From Nocardia takedensis NBRC 100417 (GTDB lineage: Bacteria > Actinomycetota > Actinomycetes > Mycobacteriales > Mycobacteriaceae), in the NCBI RefSeq assembly GCF_000308695.1, contig NZ_BAGG01000072.1:1-33526 (forward strand): 33,526 nt of DNA, read 5' to 3'. Numbering within the stretch: position 1 is the first letter of the stretch; each line of letters starts with the position of its first letter. Below, one piece after another: positions 1 to 8,819 of the stretch. A model generated the notes under the pieces. It did not search any database. It saw only the letters and a program-made list of their open reading frames with translations, and was not told the origin of the DNA. Both the position numbers and the translations under genes were made by a program.

Positions 1-307
1 GGAAGCCGCTCGCGCCCGCGCGCAGCGCGCCCAGGGCGTGTTCGTCCAGGTCGAAGGTGGTCATCACCAGGACCTTGCTGCCGTGGCCCGCCTCCAGGAT
101 GCGTCCGGTCGCGGTCACCCCGTCGACCACGGGCATGCGCACGTCCATGAGCACCACGTCGGGCCGCAGTTCCGCCGCGCGCGCGACGGCGGACGCGCCG
201 TTGTCGGCCTCGCCGACCACCTCGAGGTCGGGATGCGCGCCGAGGACCATCTTGAGCCCCATGCGCATGAGTTCCTGATCGTCGACGACGAGTACGGTGA
301 TCGGCAC
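1..307 (-). CDS. Response regulator, NarL/FixJ type (receiver domain only; C-terminus outside window)
   Basis: Reading the minus strand from GTG at 307 gives a receiver domain. It starts VPITVLVVDDQELMRMGLKM, with the acidic pair at residues 9-10, and the phospho-acceptor Asp is about residue 55 in VVLMDVRMPVVDG. The conserved threonine region follows as VLVMTTFDLDEH, then RAGASGF. This pattern is typical of LuxR/NarL-class regulators, but the DNA-binding helix-turn-helix lies beyond base 1 and is not seen. A -10-like box TACATT (minus strand, 314-319) sits 6 nt before the GTG, suggesting a leaderless mRNA. The DesK/NarX-type kinase at 3068-4243 is on the same strand and is the likely partner, although a DUF4132 gene lies between them. 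Function and target genes are unknown. Confidence 0.85.
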   Translation of the reverse strand, partial: MPITVLVVDDQELMRMGLKMVLGAHPDLEVVGEADNGASAVARAAELRPDVVLMDVRMPVVDGVTATGRILEAGHGSKVLVMTTFDLDEHALGALRAGASGF

Positions 308-490
308 CCGCCCAATGTATCGGCCGTGCCGGGCCGCCGCCGTCGGCCGGTCCCGTGCCCCGAGCGCCGGGGGCGCGCCCGCGCGGGTTCGGCTGCGCGG
401 CTTGATTTTCCCCGGTACCGTCCCTTCGATCCTGTCGGTGGCACGCGATATCGTTTCAGGTTGGATCAGATTGAGAGCCCGGGGGGATCC

Positions 491-3061
491 GTGTCCGATT
501 GCACTCCGCACGAACGACTGCCTCACCAACGACCGCATGCCGATGAACACCGATGGATCGTCCCCGAGTGGTGGTGGCGGCGCACCGAGCCGTGGCGCGG
601 TCGCGCGCGCTACCGCGTCACCGTCGATCACGCGGGCGCGCAACGCGTTCGGGATCTGCTGTGGGACCGCGCCGAGGAATTGCGCGCGGTCCTTGAGCAT
701 CCCGGCTCGGACCCGTCGCTCGCCGGGCGGGGTCTGGCCGTGCTGAATTCCGGGGTGGGCGAGCCGACGGGGTCGGGGGTCCTCGTCGCGCTGCTGCTGC
801 GGTTGCTGCCGCCGCCGGATCGCGGCCACGCGGCCGATCTGCTGCTGCGCTGGTACGGACCGGAATTCGCGGCGGGCGCGGTGCTCGCGGCGAGCCGGGT
901 CGAGCTGATCGGCCCGCCGGGCGCCGACGGGCTCGACGGCAGGCGACTCGCGGTGCGGCGCGGGTCGGCGGACGCCTCGCTGCGCGGGGTCGCGCGCAGG
1001 CTGCGCGCGTTGCTGGCGGTCGAGCCCGAGGATTCCTACCGCGACACCGTCGAGGTCCTGGCGGCCGCGCGGGTCGACGCGCCCGCGCGGCGGTTGGCGG
1101 CCTATCTCGCCCCGACCGAGCGGGCGTGGGCGAGCGAGGCGCTCGCGGAATTGCCGCCCGGTACAGCCGACCGGCCCAGCGGAACAGGCCCGCCCAGCGG
1201 AACCAACTGGCCTGGCGGAACCGACCGGCCTGGCGCAACCGACCAGCCCGACACAACCAGCCAGCCTGGCGCAACCAACCATCCCGACGGAGCCGATTGG
1301 ACGGTCGCGGCGCTCTACACCGTCGTGGACACCGTCACGGCGGCCGAACGCGTCGCGGCGGCGACGGGACGCGCGGCCCTGGTGGCCGACACCCGCCTGC
1401 TCTACAGCCTGGCCGCGCACCTGGGCCCGGCCTGCGCGCCGCTCATCGCGGCGGGCATCGGGTCGGCGCGGCCGGAGATGGTGGGGCGCGCGGCGCGGAT
1501 TCTGGCCGACTTCCCCACCGACGCGGCCTTCGACCTGCTGGTGGGCCGTCTGCCCGACAGGCGGGTGCGCGGCGCGTTGCGCGGCGCGGTCACCGCCTTC
1601 CCCGAGCGCGCCGATCGACTGCTGTCGGCGGCCGCCCGACGCGCGGACACCGTCGGGGCCGAATGCGCCGCGCTGCTCAGCGATCATCTCGGCGCGCCGG
1701 TGGCCGATCCGCTGGAATTCCGGCCGTGGCTGGATCTCACGCGACTGCCCGCGCCCGCCTACGCCGACGCGCTGCGCCTGTGCACGCTGCTGGCCGGTCC
1801 CGAGCACGATTACGTCGACGCGCTGATCGCCGATCTCGATCCGGCCGAGCGGGCCGAATTCGGGTGGGGCATCTTCCGGCGCTGGCGCGCGGCGGGCTGC
1901 CCGGCGGGTGAGGACTGGGTGTGGACGGCCCTGGCCAAGACGGCCGACGACGCCACCACGCGCGCCGTGGTCGAGATGATCGAGCAGGGCGCGCCCCCCG
2001 AGGTGCTGGTGCCCGCGCTGCGGGTGCTGGTGCGGATCGGCACCGAAGCGGCGCTGGGCGGGCTGATCCGGCTCGCGGCGGTCCTGCCGCCCGACGCGGC
2101 CAGGGCCGAGGCCGATCGCGGGGTGGCGGCGGTGGCCGAACGCCTGGGCCTGTCGGCCGAACGGCTCGCCGACCGGCGCGTCCCCACCTGCGGACTGGAT
2201 GCCGACGGCTCGCTGCCGCTGGCCGACGGCACCCGGATGCCGCTGCTCGGCGCGAGCGACGGTTCCGCCCGCGACCTGCGGTTCCTGCCGCGGCGCGTCC
2301 TGGCTCCCGACCTGGCCGCGAAGGTGACCGCCGTCGAGCGCGAACTCGACATCGTGGCCGCCGCCCAGGCGCGCCGGTTGGAGCGGGCCATGGCCGAGGT
2401 GCGCACGTGGAGCGCGGCCGAGCACCGCACGGTGTTCCTGGAACATCCGATCCTGCGGCGGCTGGCCCGACAGTTGGTCTGGGTGGTGTTGGACGAATCC
2501 GGCCGCGCGGTGGCCGATTTCCGGGTCACCGAGGAGACCGGCACTCGCGACGTGGAGGACCGCGCGGTGCTGCTGACCGACGCGACGATCGCGTTGGCCC
2601 ATCCCCTGCATCTGGGCGACCGACTGCCGCGCTGGGTGCGCCGATTCGCCGAGGACCGCGTCCGCCAACCGTTCGCCCAGTTGGACCGCACGGTCTTCCG
2701 GCTCACCGACAGCGAGGCCGCCGCGACCAGGTTGGCGCGCTTCGCCGATCGGATGGTCTCGACCAGAGCGCTGCTGCGCATGGAGGATGCGGGCTGGCGG
2801 CGCAGCGCCCCCGCCGACGGCGGGATCCAGGACTACCTGTTCCGTCCGGTCGGCGCGGACCTGCAGGTGCTGCTCGCCTTGGACGACGGCATCGACGCCG
2901 CCGATCCGATGCTGATCCCGGAGCAGGTGGTGGCCTCGGTGGAACTGACCGCCGGTCCGCCGCGGCACTGGATGCACCGCTGCGGGGATACGCGTTTCGC
3001 GACGCTGGACCCGATCACCGCCAGCGAGATCCTGCGGGATCTGGAGATCCTGGTGTCCTGA
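491..3061 (+). CDS. DUF4132 domain-containing protein
   Basis: This 856-residue protein begins at GTG 491, which follows a good purine-rich ribosome site (GGGGGGATCC). The frame stays open further upstream to about base 38, but that part overlaps the opposite-strand response regulator and does not look coding. The N-terminus is Trp-rich (WIVPEWWWRRTEPW, about residues 22-35). The middle is alanine/leucine-rich and resembles HEAT-like helical repeats. The last about 270 residues, from roughly LPLADGTRMPLLGASDG onward, match my recollection of the DUF4132 family, including LRRLARQLVWVVLDESG and the later FRLTDSEAAATRL. Residues 227-268 are a hexapeptide tandem repeat rich in Pro, Gly, Asn and Thr that splits the helical region. 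No signal peptide or membrane segment is seen, so it is probably cytosolic. The biochemical role of the family is not established. It ends 6 bases before the convergent kinase gene. Confidence 0.8.
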   Translation: MSDCTPHERLPHQRPHADEHRWIVPEWWWRRTEPWRGRARYRVTVDHAGAQRVRDLLWDRAEELRAVLEHPGSDPSLAGRGLAVLNSGVGEPTGSGVLVALLLRLLPPPDRGHAADLLLRWYGPEFAAGAVLAASRVELIGPPGADGLDGRRLAVRRGSADASLRGVARRLRALLAVEPEDSYRDTVEVLAAARVDAPARRLAAYLAPTERAWASEALAELPPGTADRPSGTGPPSGTNWPGGTDRPGATDQPDTTSQPGATNHPDGADWTVAALYTVVDTVTAAERVAAATGRAALVADTRLLYSLAAHLGPACAPLIAAGIGSARPEMVGRAARILADFPTDAAFDLLVGRLPDRRVRGALRGAVTAFPERADRLLSAAARRADTVGAECAALLSDHLGAPVADPLEFRPWLDLTRLPAPAYADALRLCTLLAGPEHDYVDALIADLDPAERAEFGWGIFRRWRAAGCPAGEDWVWTALAKTADDATTRAVVEMIEQGAPPEVLVPALRVLVRIGTEAALGGLIRLAAVLPPDAARAEADRGVAAVAERLGLSAERLADRRVPTCGLDADGSLPLADGTRMPLLGASDGSARDLRFLPRRVLAPDLAAKVTAVERELDIVAAAQARRLERAMAEVRTWSAAEHRTVFLEHPILRRLARQLVWVVLDESGRAVADFRVTEETGTRDVEDRAVLLTDATIALAHPLHLGDRLPRWVRRFAEDRVRQPFAQLDRTVFRLTDSEAAATRLARFADRMVSTRALLRMEDAGWRRSAPADGGIQDYLFRPVGADLQVLLALDDGIDAADPMLIPEQVVASVELTAGPPRHWMHRCGDTRFATLDPITASEILRDLEILVS
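1169..1294 (+). repeat. 18-bp tandem repeat, seven in-frame units, inside the DUF4132 gene
   Basis: Seven consecutive 18-bp units begin at 1169, 1187, 1205, 1223, 1241, 1259 and 1277. They vary around GACCGGCCTGGCGCAACC. Each unit encodes six residues of the form x-x-Pro-(Gly/Ser/Asp)-(Gly/Ala/Thr)-(Thr/Ala), for example DRPSGT, NWPGGT, DRPGAT and SQPGAT. Because 18 is divisible by three, unit gain or loss would keep the frame. The encoded stretch is likely a flexible linker. Confidence 0.9.
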
Positions 3062-3067
3062 GGCGGT

Positions 3068-4243
3068 TCAGTCGGTGTCGCGGGTCAGCGGGATGGTGGC
3101 CCGCACGACCCACGCCCCGTCGCGTCGCCTGCCGGTCTCCAGGGCGCCGCCGAGCACGGCGACGCGTTCGCGCATCCCGACCAGTCCCAGGCCGCTGCCC
3201 TCGATCGGGCCGGTGTGCGGTCCGTGCACCGGCACCCCGCCGCTATCGACCACCTCGACCAGCACGTCGGCGTCGTCGCGGCGCTGGACCCGCACCCACG
3301 CCTTCGGGTGCGCGCCCGCGTGGCGCAGCGTGTTGGTCAGCGATTCCTGGACGACGCGGTGCACGCCGAGGCTCACCTCGGGGGCGATGGTGTCCAGTTC
3401 GCCGGTCAGTTCCAGTTCCACGGCCAGGCCGGTGTCGCGCATCATCCCCACCACGGCGGCCAGTCCGGCGGTGCCGTGCTGGGGCAGTTGGTCGGGCGCG
3501 TGTTCGGTGCGCAGCAGGGCGACGGTGCGGCGCAGTTCGCGCAGCGCCTCGCGGCCGGTGCCGGCGATGATGCCCAGCGCCCGTTCGGCCGCTTCGGGGT
3601 CGCGGCGCACCGCGTAGCCCGCGCCGTCGGCCTGCACGATGATGACGCTGACCGCGTGGGCGACGACGTCGTGCAGTTCGCGGGCGATGCGGGTGCGTTC
3701 CCTGGCGACGGCTTCGTGGGTGCGGCGTTCCCGGTCGTAGTCGGCGACGACGAGTCGGGCGGCCACTTCGGCGTCGTAGCCGTGTCTGGCGCCGTTGAAT
3801 TCGGCCAGGGTCCAGCACAGCGAATAGAACAGGACGTCGAGGGCGACGGTGGTGGCCGACAGGTCGTCGAGCAGCAGGGTCGACAGCGTGGCGTCGGGGA
3901 TCAGGCCGAGCAGCAACAGCAGGCCCTCGCGCCGCCCGACGTAGGCGACCAGCGTGTACAGCATGATGCCCAGCGACAGCAGGGCGGGATGCACGACCGG
4001 ATCGCCGATCAGGTAGCTGACCAGTGTGGTGACCAGCGACATCGCCACCAGCACCGCCGACATCGCGCGGGGGTAGGCGCGGCGGAAGGCCACCGGGATC
4101 GGCAGCAACCCGGCGATGACCAGGTAGACGCCCTTCTCGGTGCTGCCGCCGAGTCCGGTCAGGTCGAGCAGCAGCAGACCGAAGGCCAGGATGGAATCGG
4201 CTACGAGGGGCTTGCCGCGAAGCCACAGACTGAACCGGCGCAC
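3068..4243 (-). CDS. Sensor histidine kinase, DesK/NarX-like (HisKA_3)
   Basis: This 391-residue membrane kinase starts at GTG 4243. The first about 145 residues hold several hydrophobic segments (for example SILAFGLLLLDLTGL, VYLVIAGLLPIPVAF and ALLSLGIMLYTLVAYVG), with no large extracellular domain. The HisKA_3 dimerisation box is RTRIARELHDVVAHAVSVI, with the phosphorylated histidine at about residue 191. The ATPase domain follows with the N-box-like VVQESLTNTLRHA and the glycine-rich GSGLGLVGMRERV. It therefore phosphorylates a NarL-type response regulator, probably the one at 1-307. A minus-strand -10-like box TAGGCT (4251-4256) lies 7 nt before the GTG, so the transcript is probably leaderless. 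The signal sensed cannot be read from the sequence. Confidence 0.93.
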   Translation of the reverse strand: MRRFSLWLRGKPLVADSILAFGLLLLDLTGLGGSTEKGVYLVIAGLLPIPVAFRRAYPRAMSAVLVAMSLVTTLVSYLIGDPVVHPALLSLGIMLYTLVAYVGRREGLLLLLGLIPDATLSTLLLDDLSATTVALDVLFYSLCWTLAEFNGARHGYDAEVAARLVVADYDRERRTHEAVARERTRIARELHDVVAHAVSVIIVQADGAGYAVRRDPEAAERALGIIAGTGREALRELRRTVALLRTEHAPDQLPQHGTAGLAAVVGMMRDTGLAVELELTGELDTIAPEVSLGVHRVVQESLTNTLRHAGAHPKAWVRVQRRDDADVLVEVVDSGGVPVHGPHTGPIEGSGLGLVGMRERVAVLGGALETGRRRDGAWVVRATIPLTRDTD

Positions 4244-4368
4244 GCCGCTCAGCCTAGGTCGACGGGCGCGGCGGACCGGACACGGCGGGCCGCGGCGGCG
4301 GCGTGGCGTGCGGCACTCCGGTCGCGCCCGCGCCCGGGCGGGTTCGGTCGGTCTGCTTGGCTTGGCCG

Positions 4369-5136
4369 GTGGATTTCTCGGACTGGACGGTCCTGCTGGC
4401 GGCCGCGGGCGCGGCGGGGTGGGTGGACGCGGTGGTCGGCGGCGGCGGTCTGATCATCCTGCCGACACTGTTGCTGACCATGCCGGGAATCGCTCCGCAG
4501 ACCGCGCTGGGCACCAACAAGATGGCGGCGGTCGCCGGGACCGGGGCCGCGGTGATCACTTTCGCGCGCAAGGTGCCGATGCGGTGGCCGATCCTGCTGC
4601 CCGCGGCCGTGCTCGCGGCGGTCACCGCCGCGGCGGGCGCGGCCGCGGTCTCGCTGATCGACCGCGATCTGTTCATCCCGATCGTCATGGCGGTGCTGGT
4701 CGCGGTGGCGGTGTTCGTGACGCTGCGGCCCTCGATCGGGGTCACCATGGCCACTCATCCCCCGACGCGCCGCCGTACGATCCTGGTGATCGCGCTGGCG
4801 GCGGGACTGATCGGGCTCTACGACGGGCTGATCGGGCCCGGCACCGGCACCTTCCTGATCATCACCTTCGCCACGCTGCTCGGCACCGAGTTCGTGCGGG
4901 CGGCGGCGATGGCGAAAGTGATCAACTGCGGGTCGAACGTGGGCGCGCTGCTGTACTTCGGGTTCACCGGGCACATCCTGTTCGCGCTCGGCGCGGCGAT
5001 GGCGGTGGCGAATATCGCGGGCGCGGTGGTGGGTTCGCGCATGGCGGTGCGGCGCGGCGCGGAATTCGTGCGCGTCGTGCTGCTGGTGGTGGTCGTCGCG
5101 ATGGTGATCCGGTTGGGCTGGCAGCAGTTCCGCTGA
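4369..5136 (+). CDS. TSUP (TauE/SafE) family membrane permease
   Basis: This protein has about 255 residues and about eight hydrophobic spans. It carries the family's duplicated glycine-rich motif: WVDAVVGGGGLIILPTLLL near the N-terminus and GLYDGLIGPGTGTFLIITF near the middle, each followed by a GT-K motif (ALGTNKMAAV and AMAKVINCGSN). TSUP proteins move sulfite, sulfonates, thiosulfate or small organic anions across the inner membrane; the substrate here is not predictable. I chose GTG 4369 because the hydrophobic region begins right after it. An in-frame GTG at 4303 would add 22 residues with no family resemblance. It ends 3 bases before the convergent TetR gene. No sulfur-metabolism gene is adjacent. 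Confidence 0.85.
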   Translation: MDFSDWTVLLAAAGAAGWVDAVVGGGGLIILPTLLLTMPGIAPQTALGTNKMAAVAGTGAAVITFARKVPMRWPILLPAAVLAAVTAAAGAAAVSLIDRDLFIPIVMAVLVAVAVFVTLRPSIGVTMATHPPTRRRTILVIALAAGLIGLYDGLIGPGTGTFLIITFATLLGTEFVRAAAMAKVINCGSNVGALLYFGFTGHILFALGAAMAVANIAGAVVGSRMAVRRGAEFVRVVLLVVVVAMVIRLGWQQFR

Positions 5137-5139
5137 GGC

Positions 5140-5793
5140 TCAGGGGCGGGGCGCGGCGAGCCAGGGTTGCAGGACCCGCGAGGTGGTCTCGTGGATGCGG
5201 CGGTGCAGGCGTTCGCCGTCGTCGGGGCCGGACTGCGGCTGCTGGAACAGCACCGTCAGCGCGCCGGAGACCGCGCCGACCACCGCGCCCACCAGCGCCG
5301 CCGCGCCCACTTCATCGAATTCGTCGGGGAAGGCGGTGTGCAGTTGACGGCCGATCTCGCGCTGGGCCACCAGTTGCGCGTGCGCGGCGCGGCCGCTGAC
5401 GGCGGGCACGGTCCGCGAGACCCGCGCGCGCACCGCGGCGATTCTGGCGTTGAGGTCGTCGATGAGGTGTTCGCCGGGATTGTCGCCCGCCGCGCGCAGC
5501 GCGCGCAGCAGCACCTCCACCGGACGCTCCCCCGGGCGGCGACCGGCGATGGCGACCACGGCCGCGCGGACCCGTTCGTCGGGGTCCGGGAAGAGTAGCT
5601 CCTCTTTGCTGGCGAAATAGTTGAAGAAGGTGCGGGTGCCGACCTCCGCCGCGGCGGCGATATCGGCCACCGTGGTTTCCTCGTAGCCTCTGTCCTCGAA
5701 CAATTCGACGGCGGCCTCGAGCAGGGCCCGGCGGGTACGTTCCCGTTTGCGATCGCGGAGAGCGGATGGCGGCACGCCGGCACAGTACGGCAT
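5140..5793 (-). CDS. TetR/AcrR family transcriptional regulator
   Basis: This 217-residue regulator has an N-terminal TetR helix-turn-helix at about residues 22-68: RRALLEAAVELFEDRGYEETTVADIAAAAEVGTRTFFNYFASKEELLF. The C-terminal ligand/dimer domain is alpha-helical and unassigned. ATG 5793 was chosen; an in-frame GTG at 5775 would remove six residues and is possible. The gene is divergent from tldD, 70 bp away. The shared region holds an 11-bp palindrome (5808-5818), so it may regulate itself and possibly tldD. The ligand is unknown. Confidence 0.9.
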   Translation of the reverse strand: MPYCAGVPPSALRDRKRERTRRALLEAAVELFEDRGYEETTVADIAAAAEVGTRTFFNYFASKEELLFPDPDERVRAAVVAIAGRRPGERPVEVLLRALRAAGDNPGEHLIDDLNARIAAVRARVSRTVPAVSGRAAHAQLVAQREIGRQLHTAFPDEFDEVGAAALVGAVVGAVSGALTVLFQQPQSGPDDGERLHRRIHETTSRVLQPWLAAPRP

Positions 5794-5807
5794 CGGCCGC
5801 CGCCGGT

Positions 5808-5818
5808 GCGGTAACCGC
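5808..5818. promoter_or_regulatory. Short palindrome, possible TetR operator
   Basis: GCGGTAACCGC is a perfect inverted repeat (5-bp arms around one base) in the 70-bp region between the divergent TetR and tldD genes. Its position fits an operator, but such a short GC-rich palindrome can occur by chance. Confidence 0.3.
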
Positions 5819-5863
5819 GAATTCACCGCGTGCCGTTCGCACGGTAGGCGGTAGCGTGGCGGG

Positions 5864-7411
5864 GTGAGCTTCCCGAATTCCGAGGAGTCGTCGACCCACC
5901 CGCGCGTCGACGCCGAATTCCTCGCCCTGCCACTGGGTCCGCTCGCCGAAGCCGCCCTGGCCTCGGCCACCGCGGCGGGCGCGTCCCACGCCGACGTGCG
6001 GGTGCACCGGTTGGTCACCCAGTCGATCCGGTTGCGCGACGGGCGGGTGGAATCGGTGGCCGATTCCACCGATCTCGGTTTCGCGGTGCGGGTGATCGTC
6101 GACGGCACCTGGGGTTTCGCCTCCCATCCCGCGCTCGACGCGCGGACCGCGGTGGAGGTGGCCTTGCGCGCGGTGACGGTCGCGACGACGTTGCGCGCGC
6201 TCAACCGCGAGCGCGTGGAACTCGCGCCCGAGCCGGTGTACTCGGAGGTGCGCTGGTCCTCGGCCTACGAGATCGATCCGTTCGCGGTGGCGACCGCCGA
6301 CAAGGTCGCGTTGCTCCAGGAGTATTCGCAGCGCCTCGCGGCCGCCGACGGGGTGGATCACGTGACGGCGTCGGTGTTGCAGGTCAAGGAGCAGACCTAC
6401 TACGCCGACACCGCCGGGTCCTCGATCACCCAGCAGCGGGTGCGCCTGCACCCCGAATTGGCGGCGATCACCGTCGATTCGGCGGCCGGGGTGTTCGAGA
6501 CGATGCGCACGCTCGCGGCGCCTGCCGGGCGCGGTTGGGAGTACGTGACGGGCGCGGACGGCGTCTGGGACTGGGACGGCGAACTCGCCGCGATCCCGTC
6601 CTGGCTGGCCGAGAAGGTCAAGGCGCCCAGTGTCACCCCCGGGCCGACCGACCTGGTCATCGACCCGACGAACCTGTGGTTGACGATCCACGAATCCATC
6701 GGCCACGCGACCGAATACGATCGCGCGATCGGCTACGAGTCCGCCTACGCGGGCACCTCCTTCGCCACGCCGGACAAGCTGGGCACGCTGCGCTACGGGA
6801 CGCCGATCATGCACGTCACCGGCGACCGCACCGAACCGCACGGTCTGTCCACGATCGGCTACGACGACGAAGGCGTGGCCGGACAGCGCTGGGACCTGGT
6901 ACGCGAGGGCACCCTGGTGGGCTACCAACTCGACCGGGTCTTCGCACCCCGGCTGGGGCTCGAGCGTTCCAACGGATGCTCCTACGCCGACTCCGCGCAC
7001 CACGTGCCGATCCAGCGCATGGCCAACGTCTCCCTCGCGCCCGACCCCGACCGTGACACCAGCACCGAGGAATTGATCTCGCGGGTGCGGGACGGCATCT
7101 ACATCGTCGGCGACAAGTCGTGGTCGATCGATATGCAGCGCTACAACTTCCAGTTCACCGGACAGCGGTTCTTCCGCATCCGCGACGGCAGGCTCGACGG
7201 CCAACTGCGCGATGTCGCCTACCAGGCGACGACCACCGACTTCTGGGGCGCGATGGAGGCCGTCGGCGGCCCCTCGACCTGGCGGTTGGGCGGTGCGTTC
7301 AACTGCGGCAAGGCCCAACCCGGCCAGGTCGCGGCGGTGAGCCACGGCTGCCCGTCGATCCTGGTGCGCGGCATCACTGTTCTCAACACCCGGACGGAGG
7401 CAGGCCAGTGA
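5864..7411 (+). CDS. tldD: TldD-type metalloprotease subunit
   Basis: This 515-residue protein is full length for TldD. The zinc-site motif HESIGHATEYD lies at about residues 276-286 (H276, E277 and H281), and the flanking sequence (DLVIDPTNLWLTIHESIGHATE) matches the TldD subgroup that carries the active metal site. TldD forms a heterodimer with TldE and degrades or trims small unfolded or modified peptides, as known for microcin B17 and CcdA in E. coli. The partner gene follows at once with a 4-bp GTGA overlap, indicating translational coupling. GTG 5864 was chosen because a -10-like TAGCGT (5852-5857) lies 6 nt upstream, which fits a leaderless mRNA. No peptide-precursor gene was recognised nearby. 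Confidence 0.95.
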   Translation: MSFPNSEESSTHPRVDAEFLALPLGPLAEAALASATAAGASHADVRVHRLVTQSIRLRDGRVESVADSTDLGFAVRVIVDGTWGFASHPALDARTAVEVALRAVTVATTLRALNRERVELAPEPVYSEVRWSSAYEIDPFAVATADKVALLQEYSQRLAAADGVDHVTASVLQVKEQTYYADTAGSSITQQRVRLHPELAAITVDSAAGVFETMRTLAAPAGRGWEYVTGADGVWDWDGELAAIPSWLAEKVKAPSVTPGPTDLVIDPTNLWLTIHESIGHATEYDRAIGYESAYAGTSFATPDKLGTLRYGTPIMHVTGDRTEPHGLSTIGYDDEGVAGQRWDLVREGTLVGYQLDRVFAPRLGLERSNGCSYADSAHHVPIQRMANVSLAPDPDRDTSTEELISRVRDGIYIVGDKSWSIDMQRYNFQFTGQRFFRIRDGRLDGQLRDVAYQATTTDFWGAMEAVGGPSTWRLGGAFNCGKAQPGQVAAVSHGCPSILVRGITVLNTRTEAGQ

Positions 7412-8793
7412 CGGAAGTACCGCATGCGGGTGAGGTCGTCGAACGCGCGCTCGCGCTGTCGGCGGCGGACGAGGCGGTGGTGATCGTCACCGACGGCTCG
7501 GAGGCCACCCTGCGCTGGGCGGGCAATTCGATGACCACCAACGGGTCGACGGTCTCGCGGACCTGGTCGGTGGTGTCGATCTTCCGGGACGGCCCGCACG
7601 CGGCGCGGGTCGGCACCGTGAGCTCGACCAGCGTGGACCCGCGCGAGATCGAGGCCGTGGTGCGGGCGAGCGAGGAGGCCGCGCGTACGGCCGAACCCGC
7701 GCGCGACGCGATGCCGCTGGTGGCGGCGGGCGCGCCCGCACCGGACTGGGCCGCCGAACCCACGCGCACCGATATCGGGGTGTTCACCGGGATCGCCCGT
7801 GACCTGGCCGCGGGTTTCGACGCCGCGGACCGACTCTACGGTTTCGCCGAGCACCGGGTGGACACCACCTGGCTGGGCGCGTCCACGGGGCTGCGGTCGC
7901 GGCACGTCCAGCCCGGCGGGTCGATCGAGATCAACGGCAAGCGCGGCGAGGGCGCGGATCTGGCGAGCGCGTGGGCGGGCGTCGGCACCGTCGACTTCAC
8001 CGACGTCGAGGTGCCCGCGCTGCTGGCCGAACTCACCCGCAGGCTGGACTGGGCGGGCAAGAAAATCCGACTCGAGCCGGGGCGCTACGAGACGCTGATG
8101 CCGCCGTCCACGGTGGCGGACATGATGATCTACATGGCCTGGGCGATGGAGGGGCGCGGCGCGCACGAGGGCCACACCGCCTTCGCCCGCGCGGGCGGCA
8201 CCCGTATCGGAGAGAAACTCGGCGACCTGCCGCTGACGCTGTATTCCGATCCGCACGCCCCTGGCCTGGAATACCAGCCGTTCGTCAGTACCCGGACCTC
8301 CTCGGAGGCGCTGTCGGTCTTCGACAACGGACTGCCCGCCGAACGGGTCGACTGGTTGCGCGACGGCGCGGTCAACGCGCTGATCTACCCGCGCGCCACC
8401 GCCGCGGAATTCGACGCGACGACCACCGTGCCCGGGGAGAACCTGCTGCTGACCGGCGGTTCGGGGGCGAGCGTGGAAGATATGGTCGCGCGCACCGAGC
8501 GCGGTTTGCTGCTGACCACGCTGTGGTACATCCGCGAAGTCGACCCGGCGACGCTGCTGCTGACGGGGCTCACCCGCGACGGGGTCTATCTGGTCGAGGA
8601 CGGCGCGGTCACGGGCGCGGTGAACAACTTCCGGTTCAACGAGAGCCCGCTGGACCTGCTGCGCCGGGCCACCGAGGCGGGCGCGACGGAGATCACGCTG
8701 CCGCGCGAGTGGAAGGACTGGTTCACCCGCACGGCCATGCCGCCGTTGCGGATTCCGGATTTCCACATGTCCTCGGTGAGCGAGGCGACCTGA
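7408..8793 (+). CDS. tldE: TldE/PmbA-type protease partner subunit
   Basis: This 461-residue protein belongs to the TldD/PmbA family but lacks the HExxxH metal motif, as expected for the TldE/PmbA subunit. Recognisable family segments include ATLRWAGNSMTTNGST at the N-terminus, then ASTGLRSRHVQPGGSIEINGKR, and the C-terminal LLLTTLWYIREVDPATLLLTGLTRDGVYLVEDGAVTGAVNNFRFNESP. It starts at GTG 7408, overlapping the tldD stop by 4 bp and preceded by ACGGAGG. It is expected to complete the peptide-binding chamber with TldD in the cytosol. The gene ends 21 bp before the convergent DUF4333 gene. Confidence 0.93.
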   Translation: MTEVPHAGEVVERALALSAADEAVVIVTDGSEATLRWAGNSMTTNGSTVSRTWSVVSIFRDGPHAARVGTVSSTSVDPREIEAVVRASEEAARTAEPARDAMPLVAAGAPAPDWAAEPTRTDIGVFTGIARDLAAGFDAADRLYGFAEHRVDTTWLGASTGLRSRHVQPGGSIEINGKRGEGADLASAWAGVGTVDFTDVEVPALLAELTRRLDWAGKKIRLEPGRYETLMPPSTVADMMIYMAWAMEGRGAHEGHTAFARAGGTRIGEKLGDLPLTLYSDPHAPGLEYQPFVSTRTSSEALSVFDNGLPAERVDWLRDGAVNALIYPRATAAEFDATTTVPGENLLLTGGSGASVEDMVARTERGLLLTTLWYIREVDPATLLLTGLTRDGVYLVEDGAVTGAVNNFRFNESPLDLLRRATEAGATEITLPREWKDWFTRTAMPPLRIPDFHMSSVSEAT

Positions 8794-8819
8794 TCGCCTC
8801 GCCGCCGGGCGGGGTCAGA
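8791..8819. terminator. Possible bidirectional hairpin between tldE and the DUF4333 gene
   Basis: In the 21-bp gap between convergent stops, CCTCGCC and GGCGGGG can pair around a GCCG loop. CTGA and TCAG extend the stem across a small bulge. There is no T-run, so the terminator call is tentative. Confidence 0.3.

Noticed and set aside
38..490. Upstream extension of the DUF4132 frame to base 38
   Set aside because: It overlaps the response regulator on the other strand, has no family resemblance, and a good ribosome site precedes GTG 491.
5864..8793. tldD-tldE as the maturation protease of a local peptide-natural-product cluster
   Set aside because: No precursor-peptide gene, modifying enzyme or dedicated exporter was seen next to the pair; a general peptide-clearing role is more likely.
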